Assembly (NCBI GenBank): GCA_008000375.1
Contig: SMOI01000101.1
Coordinates: 13,953-77,952, forward strand
Origin: Poteriospumella lacustris
Taxonomy: Eukaryota; Sar; Chrysophyceae; Chromulinales; Dinobryaceae
Direction of reading: 5' to 3'
Length of the DNA: 64,000 nt
Below are positions 33,495 through 43,711 of the stretch, in pieces; within the stretch, counting starts at the first letter, position 1; the number at the start of each line of letters is the position of its first letter. The position numbers and the translations under genes were made by a program. The notes beneath the pieces are model-generated. The model did no database searches, was not told where the DNA came from, and saw only the letters and a program-made list of their open reading frames with translations.

Positions 33495-34553
33495 TCATCG
33501 TGCCACAGACTGAAACTGCCGCGAAACACCCCACAAGAGAAGCAATGACGAAATCACGATCATTTTCATGGTGGTATGTTGCTTCTGCAGTTCTTCCAAC
33601 GTCTTCTCATACCGTTGATTGCAAGCAGCGACTTCTCGTTCCAGACGTTGTTGATTGTCCAATAATCGCGCCATTTCGTCTGCTGCCTGTGCGCTATACT
33701 TCTCTTGCCAAATTTGATGGGGAATATTCGTCACACTGCCACCCTCTGTGTACTTTTTGGAAGACTGTCCATCGTCCTCCGCGACATATGGTGATGCATC
33801 GATTGTGGGTTCAAGCGCTCGACGTGTCGCCTCGACGATATCTTCCACATAGGCCATCGCCCCACTGCCCACCTCCTTACAGGCCAGCATCTTCTCGACT
33901 GGGCCTACGACTCGCCATCCCCATGATTTTAACGTTGCCAATGAGGACTGGGTCGCTGGATGCTCCCACATCACCGTGTTCATCGCAGGGCACAGCAGAC
34001 AAGGCCGTTTCTTCAGCTCCCAAGCTCGCAATAATGACAGCAGCAAGTTGTCGCATATGCCAACCGAGGCCTTGGATATTACATTGGCAGAAGCGGGAGC
34101 AACGACCAGAACATCGGCCCACCGTCGTAGGTCGATGTGTAGAATGTCGTTGCCAATCTTGTTCCACATGTTCCACTCATCACTGTCCTCCAACACCAAG
34201 TCGAATCCTCCAATCGCTTGAAACTGTTGCCATACGATCGGATTGTACGTTTCTGCCCTCTTTAAGAAGAACATCGCATTTTGGGTCGCAATAATCAGCA
34301 CATCGAAGGACGATGACAATCGAACTGCCAACTCAGGGACTTTCACCGTCGCGACGGATCCTGAACACGCCAGCAAACAACGCGGTCGCTTGACCGGTGA
34401 CGCTGAAGAAGCATCCCTCGCACGGTCTATAATAGAAGTGTTGCGACTGTCCATGCTCCTCAGTGTATCTAATGGAGAGTAGAGCTGCGTCGTACTGTCA
34501 TTTACACTGTTGTTTGGCAATGGAGTCGCGGGGACGTGTCCATTGCTTTGCAT
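33495..34553 (-). CDS. PPCDC: Phosphopantothenoylcysteine decarboxylase with C-terminal membrane tail (352 aa)
   Basis: Single exon. It is a flavoprotein of the HFCD family that makes 4'-phosphopantetheine in coenzyme A synthesis. The flavin-binding start RCLLACSGSVATVK is near 58-71. The catalytic His is His139 (ILHIDLRRWADVLVVAPASAN), and the substrate clamp motif PAMNTVMWEHP is at 189-199. The first 55 residues are a Ser/Thr/Asn-rich extension. After the enzyme domain come a coiled-coil stretch (about 290-325) and a hydrophobic segment (MIVISSLLLLWGV) at the very end. This looks like a tail anchor, which is unusual for this enzyme. Confidence 0.92.
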   Translation of the reverse strand: MQSNGHVPATPLPNNSVNDSTTQLYSPLDTLRSMDSRNTSIIDRARDASSASPVKRPRCLLACSGSVATVKVPELAVRLSSSFDVLIIATQNAMFFLKRAETYNPIVWQQFQAIGGFDLVLEDSDEWNMWNKIGNDILHIDLRRWADVLVVAPASANVISKASVGICDNLLLSLLRAWELKKRPCLLCPAMNTVMWEHPATQSSLATLKSWGWRVVGPVEKMLACKEVGSGAMAYVEDIVEATRRALEPTIDASPYVAEDDGQSSKKYTEGGSVTNIPHQIWQEKYSAQAADEMARLLDNQQRLEREVAACNQRYEKTLEELQKQHTTMKMIVISSLLLLWGVSRQFQSVAR

Positions 34554-34756
34554 TTTCTGTATTCAACTTGCACCGAAAATATATATATTTCGAGGGAAAC
34601 CCAAGAGGAGAGGGGATTGATTAGATTGTGTCGAGAATGTTGCAACAACCTTGTTCTCGCCATCGTTGGGAAGAAGCACGAGCGGCAGCGGAAAAGCGGC
34701 GGCGCGCTTTTTCGCAACGGCCGCACGGCCGCACCATGTCGTCGTCGTCGTCGTCG

Positions 34757-34764
34757 TGACGTCA
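34757..34764. promoter_or_regulatory. TGACGTCA (CRE/ATF-type bZIP site)
   Basis: A perfect 8-base palindrome about 205 bases upstream of the PPC decarboxylase start codon. It matches the canonical bZIP (CREB/ATF) recognition sequence. It may be chance. Confidence 0.3.
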
Positions 34765-34988
34765 TCATCCTCGTGTTGTCGTCGTCATCGTGTCGTCGGT
34801 GTTATGTGCCGTAGAAGCAGAAGTGGCTCAGTACGTATGTACCAAACTTTGGTATATAGTATACTGCATGGAACATCTGGACGCTTTCCCAACGTGCTTA
34901 CCCCAAGAAAAAAGTCTGAATCTTAATTACGCTTTTTTAAAAACAGTGCGCAAGCTTTGTTCATTTCAAGTCAAGAGCAGTGCCAAAC

Positions 34989-35069
34989 GAACAGGGGCAC
35001 AGAAGCAAACGGTAACAAGAGAGAACGAAAACAGGAATGAATGTACAATGCCACGGGGCGGCGAATATA
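34989..35069 (+). repeat. Left direct repeat flanking the ATPase island
   Basis: 81 bases, from GAACAGGGGCACA to GGGGCGGCGAATATA, matching 38385-38473 in the same orientation. Long shared blocks include GAACGAAAACAGGAATGAAT plus GTACAAT. The copies differ by a 10-13 base insertion in the middle and a few substitutions. Confidence 0.85.
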
Positions 35070-35266
35070 GGCAAAGCACATATACAGGTGGTCAGCCACT
35101 ACGTCCGATGTGGCATATCTACTACATATGTACATGGATCAAACATCTTTACGCTCTGTCGTATCGAGTTGAGTACAAACAGTAGCATCTGAGTAATAAG
35201 TTTGTCAACTGTAGTGTCGTCTAGAAGCCAGTACAGCTGTTGGGTTGCTCTCCACCCACTTGTGCA

Positions 35267-37255
35267 CTACGGATTCTTTACAAATGGAGACACATCCCTG
35301 GGAAGAAGTTCTTTTTCGATCCAATCAGGCCCATCACGCAGGATACACTCGAAGGATGTTGGAAGGTCATGCGTGGCTCGCAGCGTCTCATCAATTTGAA
35401 ACTCGAAGTCATCCTGCTTTGCAAAGAACAACTTGAAGCCACCGGTAGCATGTTTGTTGGTACAAATGTGCAGTGCATTGATATCGACAGTCAACGATGG
35501 AATGGACTGCTGGGCAAATGCCTTCAAAGCAGGAATCAGTGCAGCAAAACCTCGTTCGGCTTTGGACAAAATGCCCGCCACGCAAGCATCATCACAGTCG
35601 CTCGCACGCTTCTTCTTTCGTTGTGTAGAGAGAACACCACTGGTGATTACCGATCGATCACATCCTGTCTTCACTCGAATACCGGTCAATGTCAACACTT
35701 TTTTATCTCCATCCCATTCAAACCAAATTCGATCAATACCCGTTTCAGTGCCATTGACGGACCATTTGACAAGTGTTCTGTGATGCGCTGCAAAGAACTC
35801 TTCTGCGTTATCGATGTCCGTGAAGTCTCCAGCAGTATCACTGAAATGTCTAATGGACAAGGACGCTGTAGAAGACAACCGCATATGAATAGACCTTTCG
35901 TGGGATGCGAGATCAAACAACGTCGGCATGTAACGGCACAGAAAGTCCTCATTCGAGTGCCCAGACGATCCTCCTTCAAAGCCTCTCCGTTGCATTTGAA
36001 ATATATGGGCTTGATAAAACGACTTGTTGGCCTCCAGGCTGACAAAGCTGCGAAACTCTTCGAGCAAGAAAGGAAACAAAAACGACAGGTGAGATCCGTC
36101 GTTGAAGAGAATGAGGTTGTCGATCCAATGGTCGACGTCGTGGATAGACGCATACTCCGCGATGGAGGAGCTGTGCATGGTGGTAGTCAACAGGCGACAA
36201 GCGATATTCCACAGCTGTGGATACCTGTGCATATCCGACATTGCAAAAGGACGAGGGATGTCACCCTTGACGATGTAATTGACGATGTGACGCCCAACTC
36301 CGCCGGTAAAGCTGAATATCCGTTTTGCTTCTTCCTCAGCAAATGTTTTCTCAGGAAAAGATGTACGACAAAACTCTTGCAAATCTGCTGTCGTTCGGAT
36401 CGGACGAACCTCTCTCACTTCAAACAGCCCACAGTTCAGGTCTGGGTAAATAATCGACGGTGTTTGGTCAAGCGGGCTCTCTTGGGGGGACGGGAAGATA
36501 TACTTGCGAACGTTGAACTTGGATGCCGCTAAAACGAAGAGAGAGTCCCCCTCTCGTGCAATCTCTCGAAATTGGTTCACCGTGGAAACGTTTGCCGGGT
36601 AAAGATTCGTAAATTCATCGAAGAGGAACAGGACTTTGCGGCAGTTGTTGGCCATCGGCTCCAATTGCGACACGGCAGCTGACATGGCATCCGTCACAAA
36701 GCTATCAAACGAGGTGATACTATCCAAGTCGGGGACGTTGAAGAGCAATCGGGTGGCGTACGTCAACTGTTTGGGAGATATCTCTGACAAATTACCGGTT
36801 TTTTCGAAAATCCAGTAGACCGGGAGAACTTTGTTGAGTAGACACGCGGCTATGACGCCTGCGACGCGAAGTACAGTTGTTTTCCCAGCTCCCTTTACAC
36901 CGTTAAGCACTAAGTTTCCACCTTCTGGATATATTCCACAGGCTTCCAATGCAAACAGTTTCCCGAGCAAAATCTGGAAGAGGATCTGAAGCTCTTCGCT
37001 GACATATGGATGAGGTAGTCTGTATGGAGGCGGAGCATCAACAAACTCACTCCAAAGATCAAAGCCATGACGAACAAAAGCTTTTCGGCTCTCTTCACTG
37101 TTCTCATTCGAAATCCTCGCAACATTTGCTCTGAGCTCTGCAATGCGAGCTCTCTTTGTTTCCAAGTCGTCAATTTGGAAGGCGCTTTTGGAAAAGTTTC
37201 GCAACTTCGCGTATTCCAATGTGGAATACGCACACTTCGTCCATACGTCTACCAT
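35267..37255 (-). CDS. P-loop ATPase of Crinkler/RHS-like architecture (662 aa)
   Basis: Single exon. Walker A is GVKGAGKTT at 119-127 and Walker B is KVLFLFDEF with the acidic pair Asp213-Glu214. A long alpha-helical region follows. Near residues 510-545 the strand-rich stretch IWFEWDGDKKVLTLTGIRVKTG resembles the core of a restriction-endonuclease-like fold. A P-loop ATPase joined to such a domain is the layout described for Crinkler effectors and trypanosomatid RHS proteins. No LFLAK-type header or signal peptide is present, so secretion is not indicated. The family call is tentative; a generic STAND/AAA ATPase is the alternative. The gene sits alone in a gene-poor island between direct repeats, which suggests an accessory, duplicating or mobile gene. 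Confidence 0.55.
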   Translation of the reverse strand: MVDVWTKCAYSTLEYAKLRNFSKSAFQIDDLETKRARIAELRANVARISNENSEESRKAFVRHGFDLWSEFVDAPPPYRLPHPYVSEELQILFQILLGKLFALEACGIYPEGGNLVLNGVKGAGKTTVLRVAGVIAACLLNKVLPVYWIFEKTGNLSEISPKQLTYATRLLFNVPDLDSITSFDSFVTDAMSAAVSQLEPMANNCRKVLFLFDEFTNLYPANVSTVNQFREIAREGDSLFVLAASKFNVRKYIFPSPQESPLDQTPSIIYPDLNCGLFEVREVRPIRTTADLQEFCRTSFPEKTFAEEEAKRIFSFTGGVGRHIVNYIVKGDIPRPFAMSDMHRYPQLWNIACRLLTTTMHSSSIAEYASIHDVDHWIDNLILFNDGSHLSFLFPFLLEEFRSFVSLEANKSFYQAHIFQMQRRGFEGGSSGHSNEDFLCRYMPTLFDLASHERSIHMRLSSTASLSIRHFSDTAGDFTDIDNAEEFFAAHHRTLVKWSVNGTETGIDRIWFEWDGDKKVLTLTGIRVKTGCDRSVITSGVLSTQRKKKRASDCDDACVAGILSKAERGFAALIPALKAFAQQSIPSLTVDINALHICTNKHATGGFKLFFAKQDDFEFQIDETLRATHDLPTSFECILRDGPDWIEKELLPRDVSPFVKNP

Positions 37256-38035
37256 TATTCAATGACTGAATTAAACAGCGACAAATGATTGTGAAGAAGC
37301 CAACCCAGTTGCATCATTTGAACCTGTGCCCTTTTTTTGACTGAACGGCTAGATGGGAAGAAGTGTAGAAGGCTTGTTTAGCCGTCCTTTGAGGTATATG
37401 AGGCCTAATTTGCAGGTGATTCTTTACCACAGCGCTCGATACTCCGTCCAAACGTGACATCCGTGATCAGTATGTTTTACTTAATGGCGACTTGATGGCG
37501 TACCGCTGCTACCACTGCTACCGCTGCTACAGCGCAACCTCGATCGTGCAGAAGAACGTCGCGGAGCTATGTTTGGTCATCGGTTGGGACCCGATGTATG
37601 GCAACGATCACTGCCGATGTGATCTTGGGGTACACACGCAAGAATATCAGCCACAGGCAGTGGTAGTGTTCACCGTAATGCTACACTATCACCGCCACAA
37701 GACCAACGTCGACGACGCCGCGTTGGAAACGCAGCAACTCGGCTAGGAACGACCACCGTCCCCTTAGACCGCCCCTCGGCAGTGGTTGTGTTGCCTGTTG
37801 CTGCGCCCACAGCCGTCGGCGCACAGCTGATGAAGCACCGGGGTACAATAGGACAGCAGCGCTAAACAGTCGCTAAATTGTAAATGTTACTGTTTACAAT
37901 GTTGACAGCCAAGCATATTAGCACTGTAAGGCCTAACATTAAGTCAAAAGCCGTGTTTGTGTGCCGATAAAGCGTGTGCGTGCAAGCGTTTGCAGTTAGA
38001 AAGGAAATGCTGCAACGGAGGCTGAGCCCTACTTT

Positions 38036-38417
38036 TCAGCAGGGCTGCGCTGCATTGCTAGCTTCCAATTTGACACGCTTGGCTTGGGCCTTGGAGATCT
38101 CTTCTGACATTTGAAAGGCCTGCAGTTTTCTTAACTTGACAGCCAGCATCTCGCCGGTGGTGGGGGGTCGGCCTTCGGGGCAAACGATGGATAAACTTGG
38201 AACAGCGATGACGCGATGACGCGGGTAACACGCCTCACCCAGAATAAATAGGTGCCGGCGCCACCGCGTGCCAGCTGTCTCCCACCAGGTCACTGCGGCC
38301 GCGAAATTCCAGGTGTGGCGTAGACAACTGCGCCAAAACGGGTCGAAATGCGGCGATGTGCCTCAGGAGCCATGAGCGCAAAAAGAACAGGGGCACAAAA
38401 GCAAACGGAAACAGCAA
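38036..38417 (-). pseudogene. Possible frameshifted remnant of an unknown protein
   Basis: Two overlapping minus-strand frames (38417-38235 and 38293-38036) together give a plausible but interrupted protein. Neither starts with a convincing context and the join needs a frameshift. It adjoins the right direct repeat and may be the remains of an inserted element. Confidence 0.3.
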
Positions 38418-38473
38418 TTGATGAAGAAGAACGAAAACAGGAATGAATGTACAATACAGGGGCGGTGAATATA
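38385..38473 (+). repeat. Right direct repeat flanking the ATPase island
   Basis: 89 bases, from GAACAGGGGCACA to GGGGCGGTGAATATA, the partner of 34989-35069. The two copies bracket about 3.3 kb that contains the ATPase gene and the decayed stretch. Confidence 0.85.
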
Positions 38474-38516
38474 TACCAGTGGGGAGAAGTCACACAGACT
38501 CTGCGTGATGAAAACA

Positions 38517-39416
38517 CTAGGAGTTTTCATTCACGAAGTCCATCTTCTCGACGCGTTCCAACGCCTTGTCCAACGACTGCTTCCGTTTGGCGTATATTCG
38601 CTTAAGGTATTCCTCTTTGAGACGACCAGTATTAGGGTCGCAATACTGAGCATAAAACTGGTAGGAGCGAACATCTTGGAGGCGGTTTCCCTCCGACATC
38701 GAGCCGATAAACATTGCAATCAATATCATCGCCAACAGACCCACGTACAGGTGAACGGCCCCGTCCAATGTTGAGCGCGAAAATCCTGCAATCAGCATCG
38801 CAGCAATGGTGGCAAAGTTGGCCAAGTAATTCCAAATGTTCACATTGATAATCGTCGGGCCCGCTTTCACACGAGCAACCATGGCATCAGACCCCGTGTA
38901 CGCACGATTGAACAAAGCGGAAACAATCGTACAGCCGATGATAGTGATCAGTTGCATAAATGCAGCAAGCCCAATGACGGCAGAGAAAATCCGTAGATGA
39001 AATTCCCGGCTAAAGTCAGGCGGATCGATGTACAAGGGCATTGAAATGGTGAGGACGAGGGCTGACTGCAGGACCGTATACTGCAGATTCATTTGCATTT
39101 CGTCGATATAATCTGAACCTTGCAATGCATATGCAGTTGAATAATCAACGACGGTGTTTTGAATATTCTTCCCGATGTCGTTTTCCGTCAGGGGTCTCTT
39201 CAGACTTGGGTAGACACCATACGAAATGAACGCACAGTATGCGGCCTCGTACCTCTCCCATACTTCCATGTCATCGAAAAACATTCTAGTAGATTTAAAA
39301 TCCTCTGGTCTAGGTATAACTATCTTCCCTTTCTGAGATTTGTCACCCTTTTCTTTCTTGTCGAACTGACGAACATCCGCATAATCTGTTTCGGGAGCAA
39401 CTGTAGCCGACTTCAT
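38517..39416 (-). CDS. Four-TM membrane protein of unknown function (299 aa)
   Basis: Single exon from ATG 39416; the frame upstream has no ATG. The N-terminal 110 residues are hydrophilic. There are four predicted membrane helices at about 113-130, 143-169, 194-213 and 221-240, then a charged cytosolic-type tail with KRIYAKRKQSLDKALERVEK. There is no signal peptide. I do not recognise the family. It could be an organelle or endomembrane protein. Confidence 0.8.
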   Translation of the reverse strand: MKSATVAPETDYADVRQFDKKEKGDKSQKGKIVIPRPEDFKSTRMFFDDMEVWERYEAAYCAFISYGVYPSLKRPLTENDIGKNIQNTVVDYSTAYALQGSDYIDEMQMNLQYTVLQSALVLTISMPLYIDPPDFSREFHLRIFSAVIGLAAFMQLITIIGCTIVSALFNRAYTGSDAMVARVKAGPTIINVNIWNYLANFATIAAMLIAGFSRSTLDGAVHLYVGLLAMILIAMFIGSMSEGNRLQDVRSYQFYAQYCDPNTGRLKEEYLKRIYAKRKQSLDKALERVEKMDFVNENS

Positions 39417-39907
39417 CGGTGCTGGCAGAGAATCACCACAATCCAAAGAGCATAAATTTGAATACGCGTTATTTCACAATGCACTGAATAGACAGTGTTA
39501 TTCAGGCGGCTTCTTTGGCACTTGAATTGATTGTGATGAGGACTATTACCCTGCAAGGACGAAGACCAAAGTCGAAGCATGACGCGTGCTCTTCTTGCAG
39601 CGGCTGTGGCGAGAAAATGAAAACGGCTATGCATGTCACGACGACGATGAGATGCGCATGACGATGACGACGGCGGTCTCTGCTGCTGCTGCTGTCTGCT
39701 GCTGCGCTGTGCAAGAGCAACGTTCTTCTGAAGTTGCAATTCATCATTGGGAGTTCTTGTTGATCTTCAGCAACGTTCTTTTGAAAGGTGACAAGCTAAA
39801 ACATTTTCCTGTTCCAAAGGTATGCGTCAATCTGCAATAAATCCGTGCGATTCACGCTCTTCCATCACAAAGTAGTTTTACTGCAACATAGCTCACAACA
39901 AAAAGAC
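39417..39907. other. Divergent promoter, four-TM gene / Cys-rich gene
   Basis: About 490 bases with a GCTGCTGCTG microsatellite near 39680-39700. No gene is seen. Confidence 0.45.
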
Positions 39908-40430
39908 ATGTCTCACGCGACGGCCCCTCCCGCTGGAAAAGAATGCATGTGCTGCATGGAAGATCTTTCCGCTGAAAATTTCGTGGAATACTTACCCTTT
40001 GCTTCTGAAGAAAACCTTTCACCAAGCTGGCTACCTGCTCAGTTTTGTGAGACTTGCATCGAGTACCTTCTGCAAACGCAGTTCAAAAACTTCCAAGATG
40101 CGTGGCAGAAGACCACATGCAAGGCCGAGCAACGTCGTCTTGTCACCAAGGGTCCTCCGGTCAACCTGCGAGATGATAAGGCCCTGCCGTGCCCAGGCTT
40201 GGTGGAAATCGATCAGCTGTGGTACATGAGCAGTGGAACCGAGAAGAGTGCGAAGTTGGCCAACTCCTTGGTCGGCGAGGTAGAGTAACATTGAGCTTCT
40301 TTTGCTAATGAACCTATGTTGATGAAACCTTGTGTGTTTATAGGAGCGACAAAAGTACTGGAATGAATTGAAGGCCTTCTACGCCGAAGATGAACCTGAA
40401 GACGAGTCCGCCAAAACGAACGACGCGTAA
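39908..40430 (+). CDS. Small Cys-rich, probably zinc-binding protein (152 aa)
   Basis: Two exons, 39908-40279 and 40344-40430. Residues 13-16 (CMCC) and a later CETC (about 53-56) suggest a RING/treble-clef-like metal site. The rest has conserved-looking blocks (RRLVTKGPPVNLRDDKALPC, then LWYMSSGTEKSAKLANSLVGE) of a small protein family found, from memory, in diverse protists including trypanosomatids. The C-terminus is acidic. The function is unknown; it is too short and its Cys spacing too irregular for a confident RING E3 call. Confidence 0.78.
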
Positions 40431-40575
40431 CAGATGTGAACCCACCCACCCACACACGCACATTAGCTGTCTAGCCCCTCTGCCAATCTGTACAAACACA
40501 CTAACAAAAGATTGATATTCATTTCAAAGTGTGGGGAGGTGTACAACATGCACTTGTGGTGATGGGCTACCACCA

Positions 40576-43500
40576 CTACTTGCGACTACCACTGCTACTG
40601 CTACTAGACGCGGTGCTGTCACCCGTCAACCCACCTAGCCATGAGAAAGCTGATGAAATCACTTCCACATTCGATGCAGTCATGCCCAGTACCGAATCGA
40701 CTGAACTTTGCCATTGATCCAGACACGCCACCGCTTGGGCTTTCTCCTTCGCCGTGAACGACAACAACGCACACAACACGGGCAACAACCGTTGTCGTTC
40801 ACTGTGCTCTGCAGCCGTCACAAACTTGTACACCACTTGTTTCAAATAGTCCAGGTTGACCGCTGGAGACGCGCCGGCAGCACCGATAGTTTGCCCCGCG
40901 GCCTCACCACTCCCGTTGCCCGCGCCCGTGGCACCGACGACAGAGCCACCGGAAGTGATTTTTCGCGCACGAGACAAGAATGCTGCCAATTCGTCGCAGC
41001 GTTGCGACAGTTTCTCCTTTTCTTCGCGCTCACGACGCAAATGCATTTGGGATTCATCAATTTCCACACTTCGTTGGGCCACCAAACGCTGCAACGCATG
41101 CACTTGCTGCTGCAGCTCATCGACGAGGACGAAACCCGACGCGGTACTGGTACTCGTCGACATCGCCGACGGACCAGCCGCCGACACGGCGACGACCCCC
41201 GTCGTCGTACTGGGCATTGTCGCCGTAGGCGAGAACGGAGACGGGGCGTTGGGATGTGCCGCGGTCGGCAAGAAGTAATCGTCGTGTGCCTGCACACCGC
41301 CGGACGACATCACACGCACGATTTCAGCGTCTTCTTGTTGCTGCTGACGCTGTACCGAGAACGAGGCCGATGAACGGATCGGGCCCGGCTCTGTCACGGA
41401 TACTGCGGTATCAGCGGCGACCGCCGGTGGCTCCGTCGTGTCCAGTGCCGGTGGGAAGAGACCCGATGCGCGAGAGAATGACGACTCTAGTGCGTGAGTG
41501 TCCTGCGTTGCACTGGCCAACGACGATTTACTACGCGCCTCAAGACGCTGTAGTGACGCTTGCAAATCGTCGATCTGTTGCTGCAGCTGTCGACGCTCGT
41601 CTTGCCAAGCGGCTGCTGCTGAGTCGCGTGCGGCGATGGTCTCTTCGAGCGTAGCGATCGTCTGTGAATGCAACGAGAGATGCACAATCAGCGACAGCAG
41701 TAGCCATCAGCCGTCATTCGGCGGCGTAGACCAGGGGAACTTACTTGGCGTAATTGCGTCTCCAGCGATTGTACTTGCGCTAATTCCTCGGTCACGGTCC
41801 GCAGTTGTTGTTGTAACTGTCCATTCTCTTCTTGCAACGACGCCGACGTGGCCGTCGCTTTCTTCAACGCCAATTGGGATCGACGCTTGTAATTTTCCAG
41901 CGCTTGTGCTTGTTCGGCATTGTTTCCGGAACTTTCTTGCAACTGACGGAATTCTTCGGACAGATGCGAGTATTTCCGTTCCGATTCTCGCAGTAACCCA
42001 CCCAAATCTTCTTCGACACGTCGTTTCGCGGCTTGTAACGTGGCCACTTCGGTTTCTTTTTCTTCCAATTGCATTCGTAAGGCTTGCATGCGTGATTCTA
42101 CTTGAGTACGGTCGTCTTCCCATTGCTGTTGTTCCTTTTGTGTCTCGGACCATAGCTTTTGTACGGCGTGATATCGCTCGGTGATGTCGTGTAACTTGCT
42201 ACGCTGTTCATCCAACTGCTCTCGCTGTGCCTCGAACTTCAATTGCAATTTCACCACTTCGGAATCCTTCTCCTGGGACAACGAGGTGTTTTCGGCTTTA
42301 AGATCGGAATGGCGCTGCATTAATTCACGTAACTTGCCACTCAACGTGTGAAGCTTGGACGTCAACTCTTCCACTTGGGTCGTCTTCTTCGCGAGTTCTT
42401 CTTGGGTCTCAGCGAGTTTGCTCAGCGTCGATTGTTGGGTTTCTTTGGCCAACTGTAGTTCCGCAGAAAGATTCTGAAACGCCTGTTCTTTCTGTTCGAA
42501 TTGCTGTTTGAGGGCAGCTTGTTGAGCCTGCAGAGTGGCGACGAGACGTTCGCGTTCGTCGTGGTCACGTTGCGATTGTTCCGTTGACGACGACGCTTGT
42601 TCCGAGAGGCGCTGCGCTTGCAGCTGTACCGATGCCAGGTCTTCTTGATGACGTTCTTGTTCAGCTTGTAACGCAGCCCGATGAGCAACTTGAAGCTCCT
42701 CTGTCTTCGACTGCAACGACTGGCGTTCCGCGTCCCAAGTGGCCTTCAACGACGCGGCTTCCTTCTCTTTCGCATCAAAATCACTTCTCCATTCGTCTTG
42801 TTGCCGTTGATAACGTGATTCGGCTTCCGTTAATGTTGCTTGAAGTTCTGCTGTTTCTTTCTCGGCGCGTGTCCGAGTCTTCTCCAGTTTCTTCGTCAAC
42901 GTGTCGACTTGTTGCTGCAGTTTCTTCGACTCCTGTGCGTGCGCATCTTCTTTTCCCGTCAACACACGAAGATGATCGTTTTCAATGTTTTGAAGTTGAG
43001 CATGATACTTGCGTTCGTGTTCTTGCAACAAGGCTTCGAGCTCTTGCACTCGAGAGTCAGCTTTCAGACTGCGCTCCAAGTCACTGGCCTTCTCAGTCAA
43101 ACGACTGTTTTCTTCCTTTAAGGAATTCACCACCTCGTCCAAGGCATTTGAAGATCCATCGGTATCATCTGATCGGCTTTCTCGCAGGGCTATGATTTCA
43201 CGCTCCTGTGACTTCACTTTGTGCCCCAGTTCCTCTACCTGACCCGACAAGCGACTTTTCTCTTCGGCCCATTGCCGAGATGCCGACGCATGCTCTGACT
43301 CATTCTTCGATAGCTGTTCTCTGAGTCGTCGTAACTCTTGTTCCTGCACTTGTACGTGTTCTTCAAAGGCTTTCGCGCGTTCTGAAAGTTGAGTATTTTC
43401 CTCGCGAAGACTCTCCAGCTGCGATTCGAAGATCACCGAATGATCGATGGCTGAATCATTGGCTACTCCTGCACTCTCCGTATTCGCCTGCATTATATAA

Positions 43501-43711
43501 ACAACAGAACAGTCAGAGTACAGTTCTTTCATTGGCTTCTCACAGAACATTGACTCGCCTGCGCTTGAACAGTGTTCAATGAGTCACCGCTTGATGCAGC
43601 TTCCGCAGCCTTCGGATCTGTCTCGCTACTCTGAAGTGCATCCAATGAAAAATTTGAGAGCTGCGCGAAAGTGGAATTCAAATCCGGAAAATTTCCCAAT
43701 CCAGAAAACAT
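40576..43711 (-). CDS. GRIP-domain golgin (993 aa)
   Basis: Three exons: 43711-43559, 43487-41745 and 41661-40576. The whole protein is a long coiled coil except for a Ser/Ala-rich linker near 660-780. The C-terminal domain at about 900-945 matches GRIP: LDYLKQVVYKFVTA, then RLLPVLCALLSFTAKEK, with the Tyr that binds Arl1-GTP. GRIP golgins tether vesicles at the trans-Golgi. The amphipathic N-terminus (MFSGLGNFPDLNSTFAQLSNF) resembles the lipid-packing sensor start of other golgins. Joining exons 1 and 2 in frame needs a GC-AG intron (CAG|gcgagt ... atgcag|GCG). If that is wrong, translation could start at an ATG overlapping the acceptor, near 43493. Confidence 0.88.

Larger units (their letters stand above)
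34554..35266. other. Promoter of PPCDC and 3' flank of the ATPase gene
   Basis: This contains an ATATATATAT stretch near 34580, a CGT microsatellite at about 34738-34756, a TGACGTCA palindrome, and the left copy of the direct repeat. No gene is supported. Confidence 0.5.
37256..38516. other. Gene-poor accessory stretch, probably decayed sequence
   Basis: No intact gene is seen in 1.26 kb. Minus-strand frames at 38235-38417 and 38036-38293 overlap and read like one protein broken by a frameshift (SWHAVAPAPIYSG, then EACYPRHRVIAVPS and QAFQMSEEISKAQAKR), but I do not recognise it. A plus-strand frame at 37492-37746 is Tyr/Cys/His-rich and unconvincing. A short inverted repeat (TTGTAAA...TTTACAA) lies near 37875-37900. 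The right direct repeat is at 38385-38473. Confidence 0.5.

Noticed and set aside
37492-37746. 84-codon plus-strand frame in the accessory stretch
   Set aside because: Composition (Tyr/Cys/His repeats from CTGCTAC-type DNA) looks non-coding and no homologous motif is visible.
40708-42184. Long plus-strand frames opposite the golgin gene
   Set aside because: They are antisense shadows of a coiled-coil gene with strong codon bias and show no motifs of their own.
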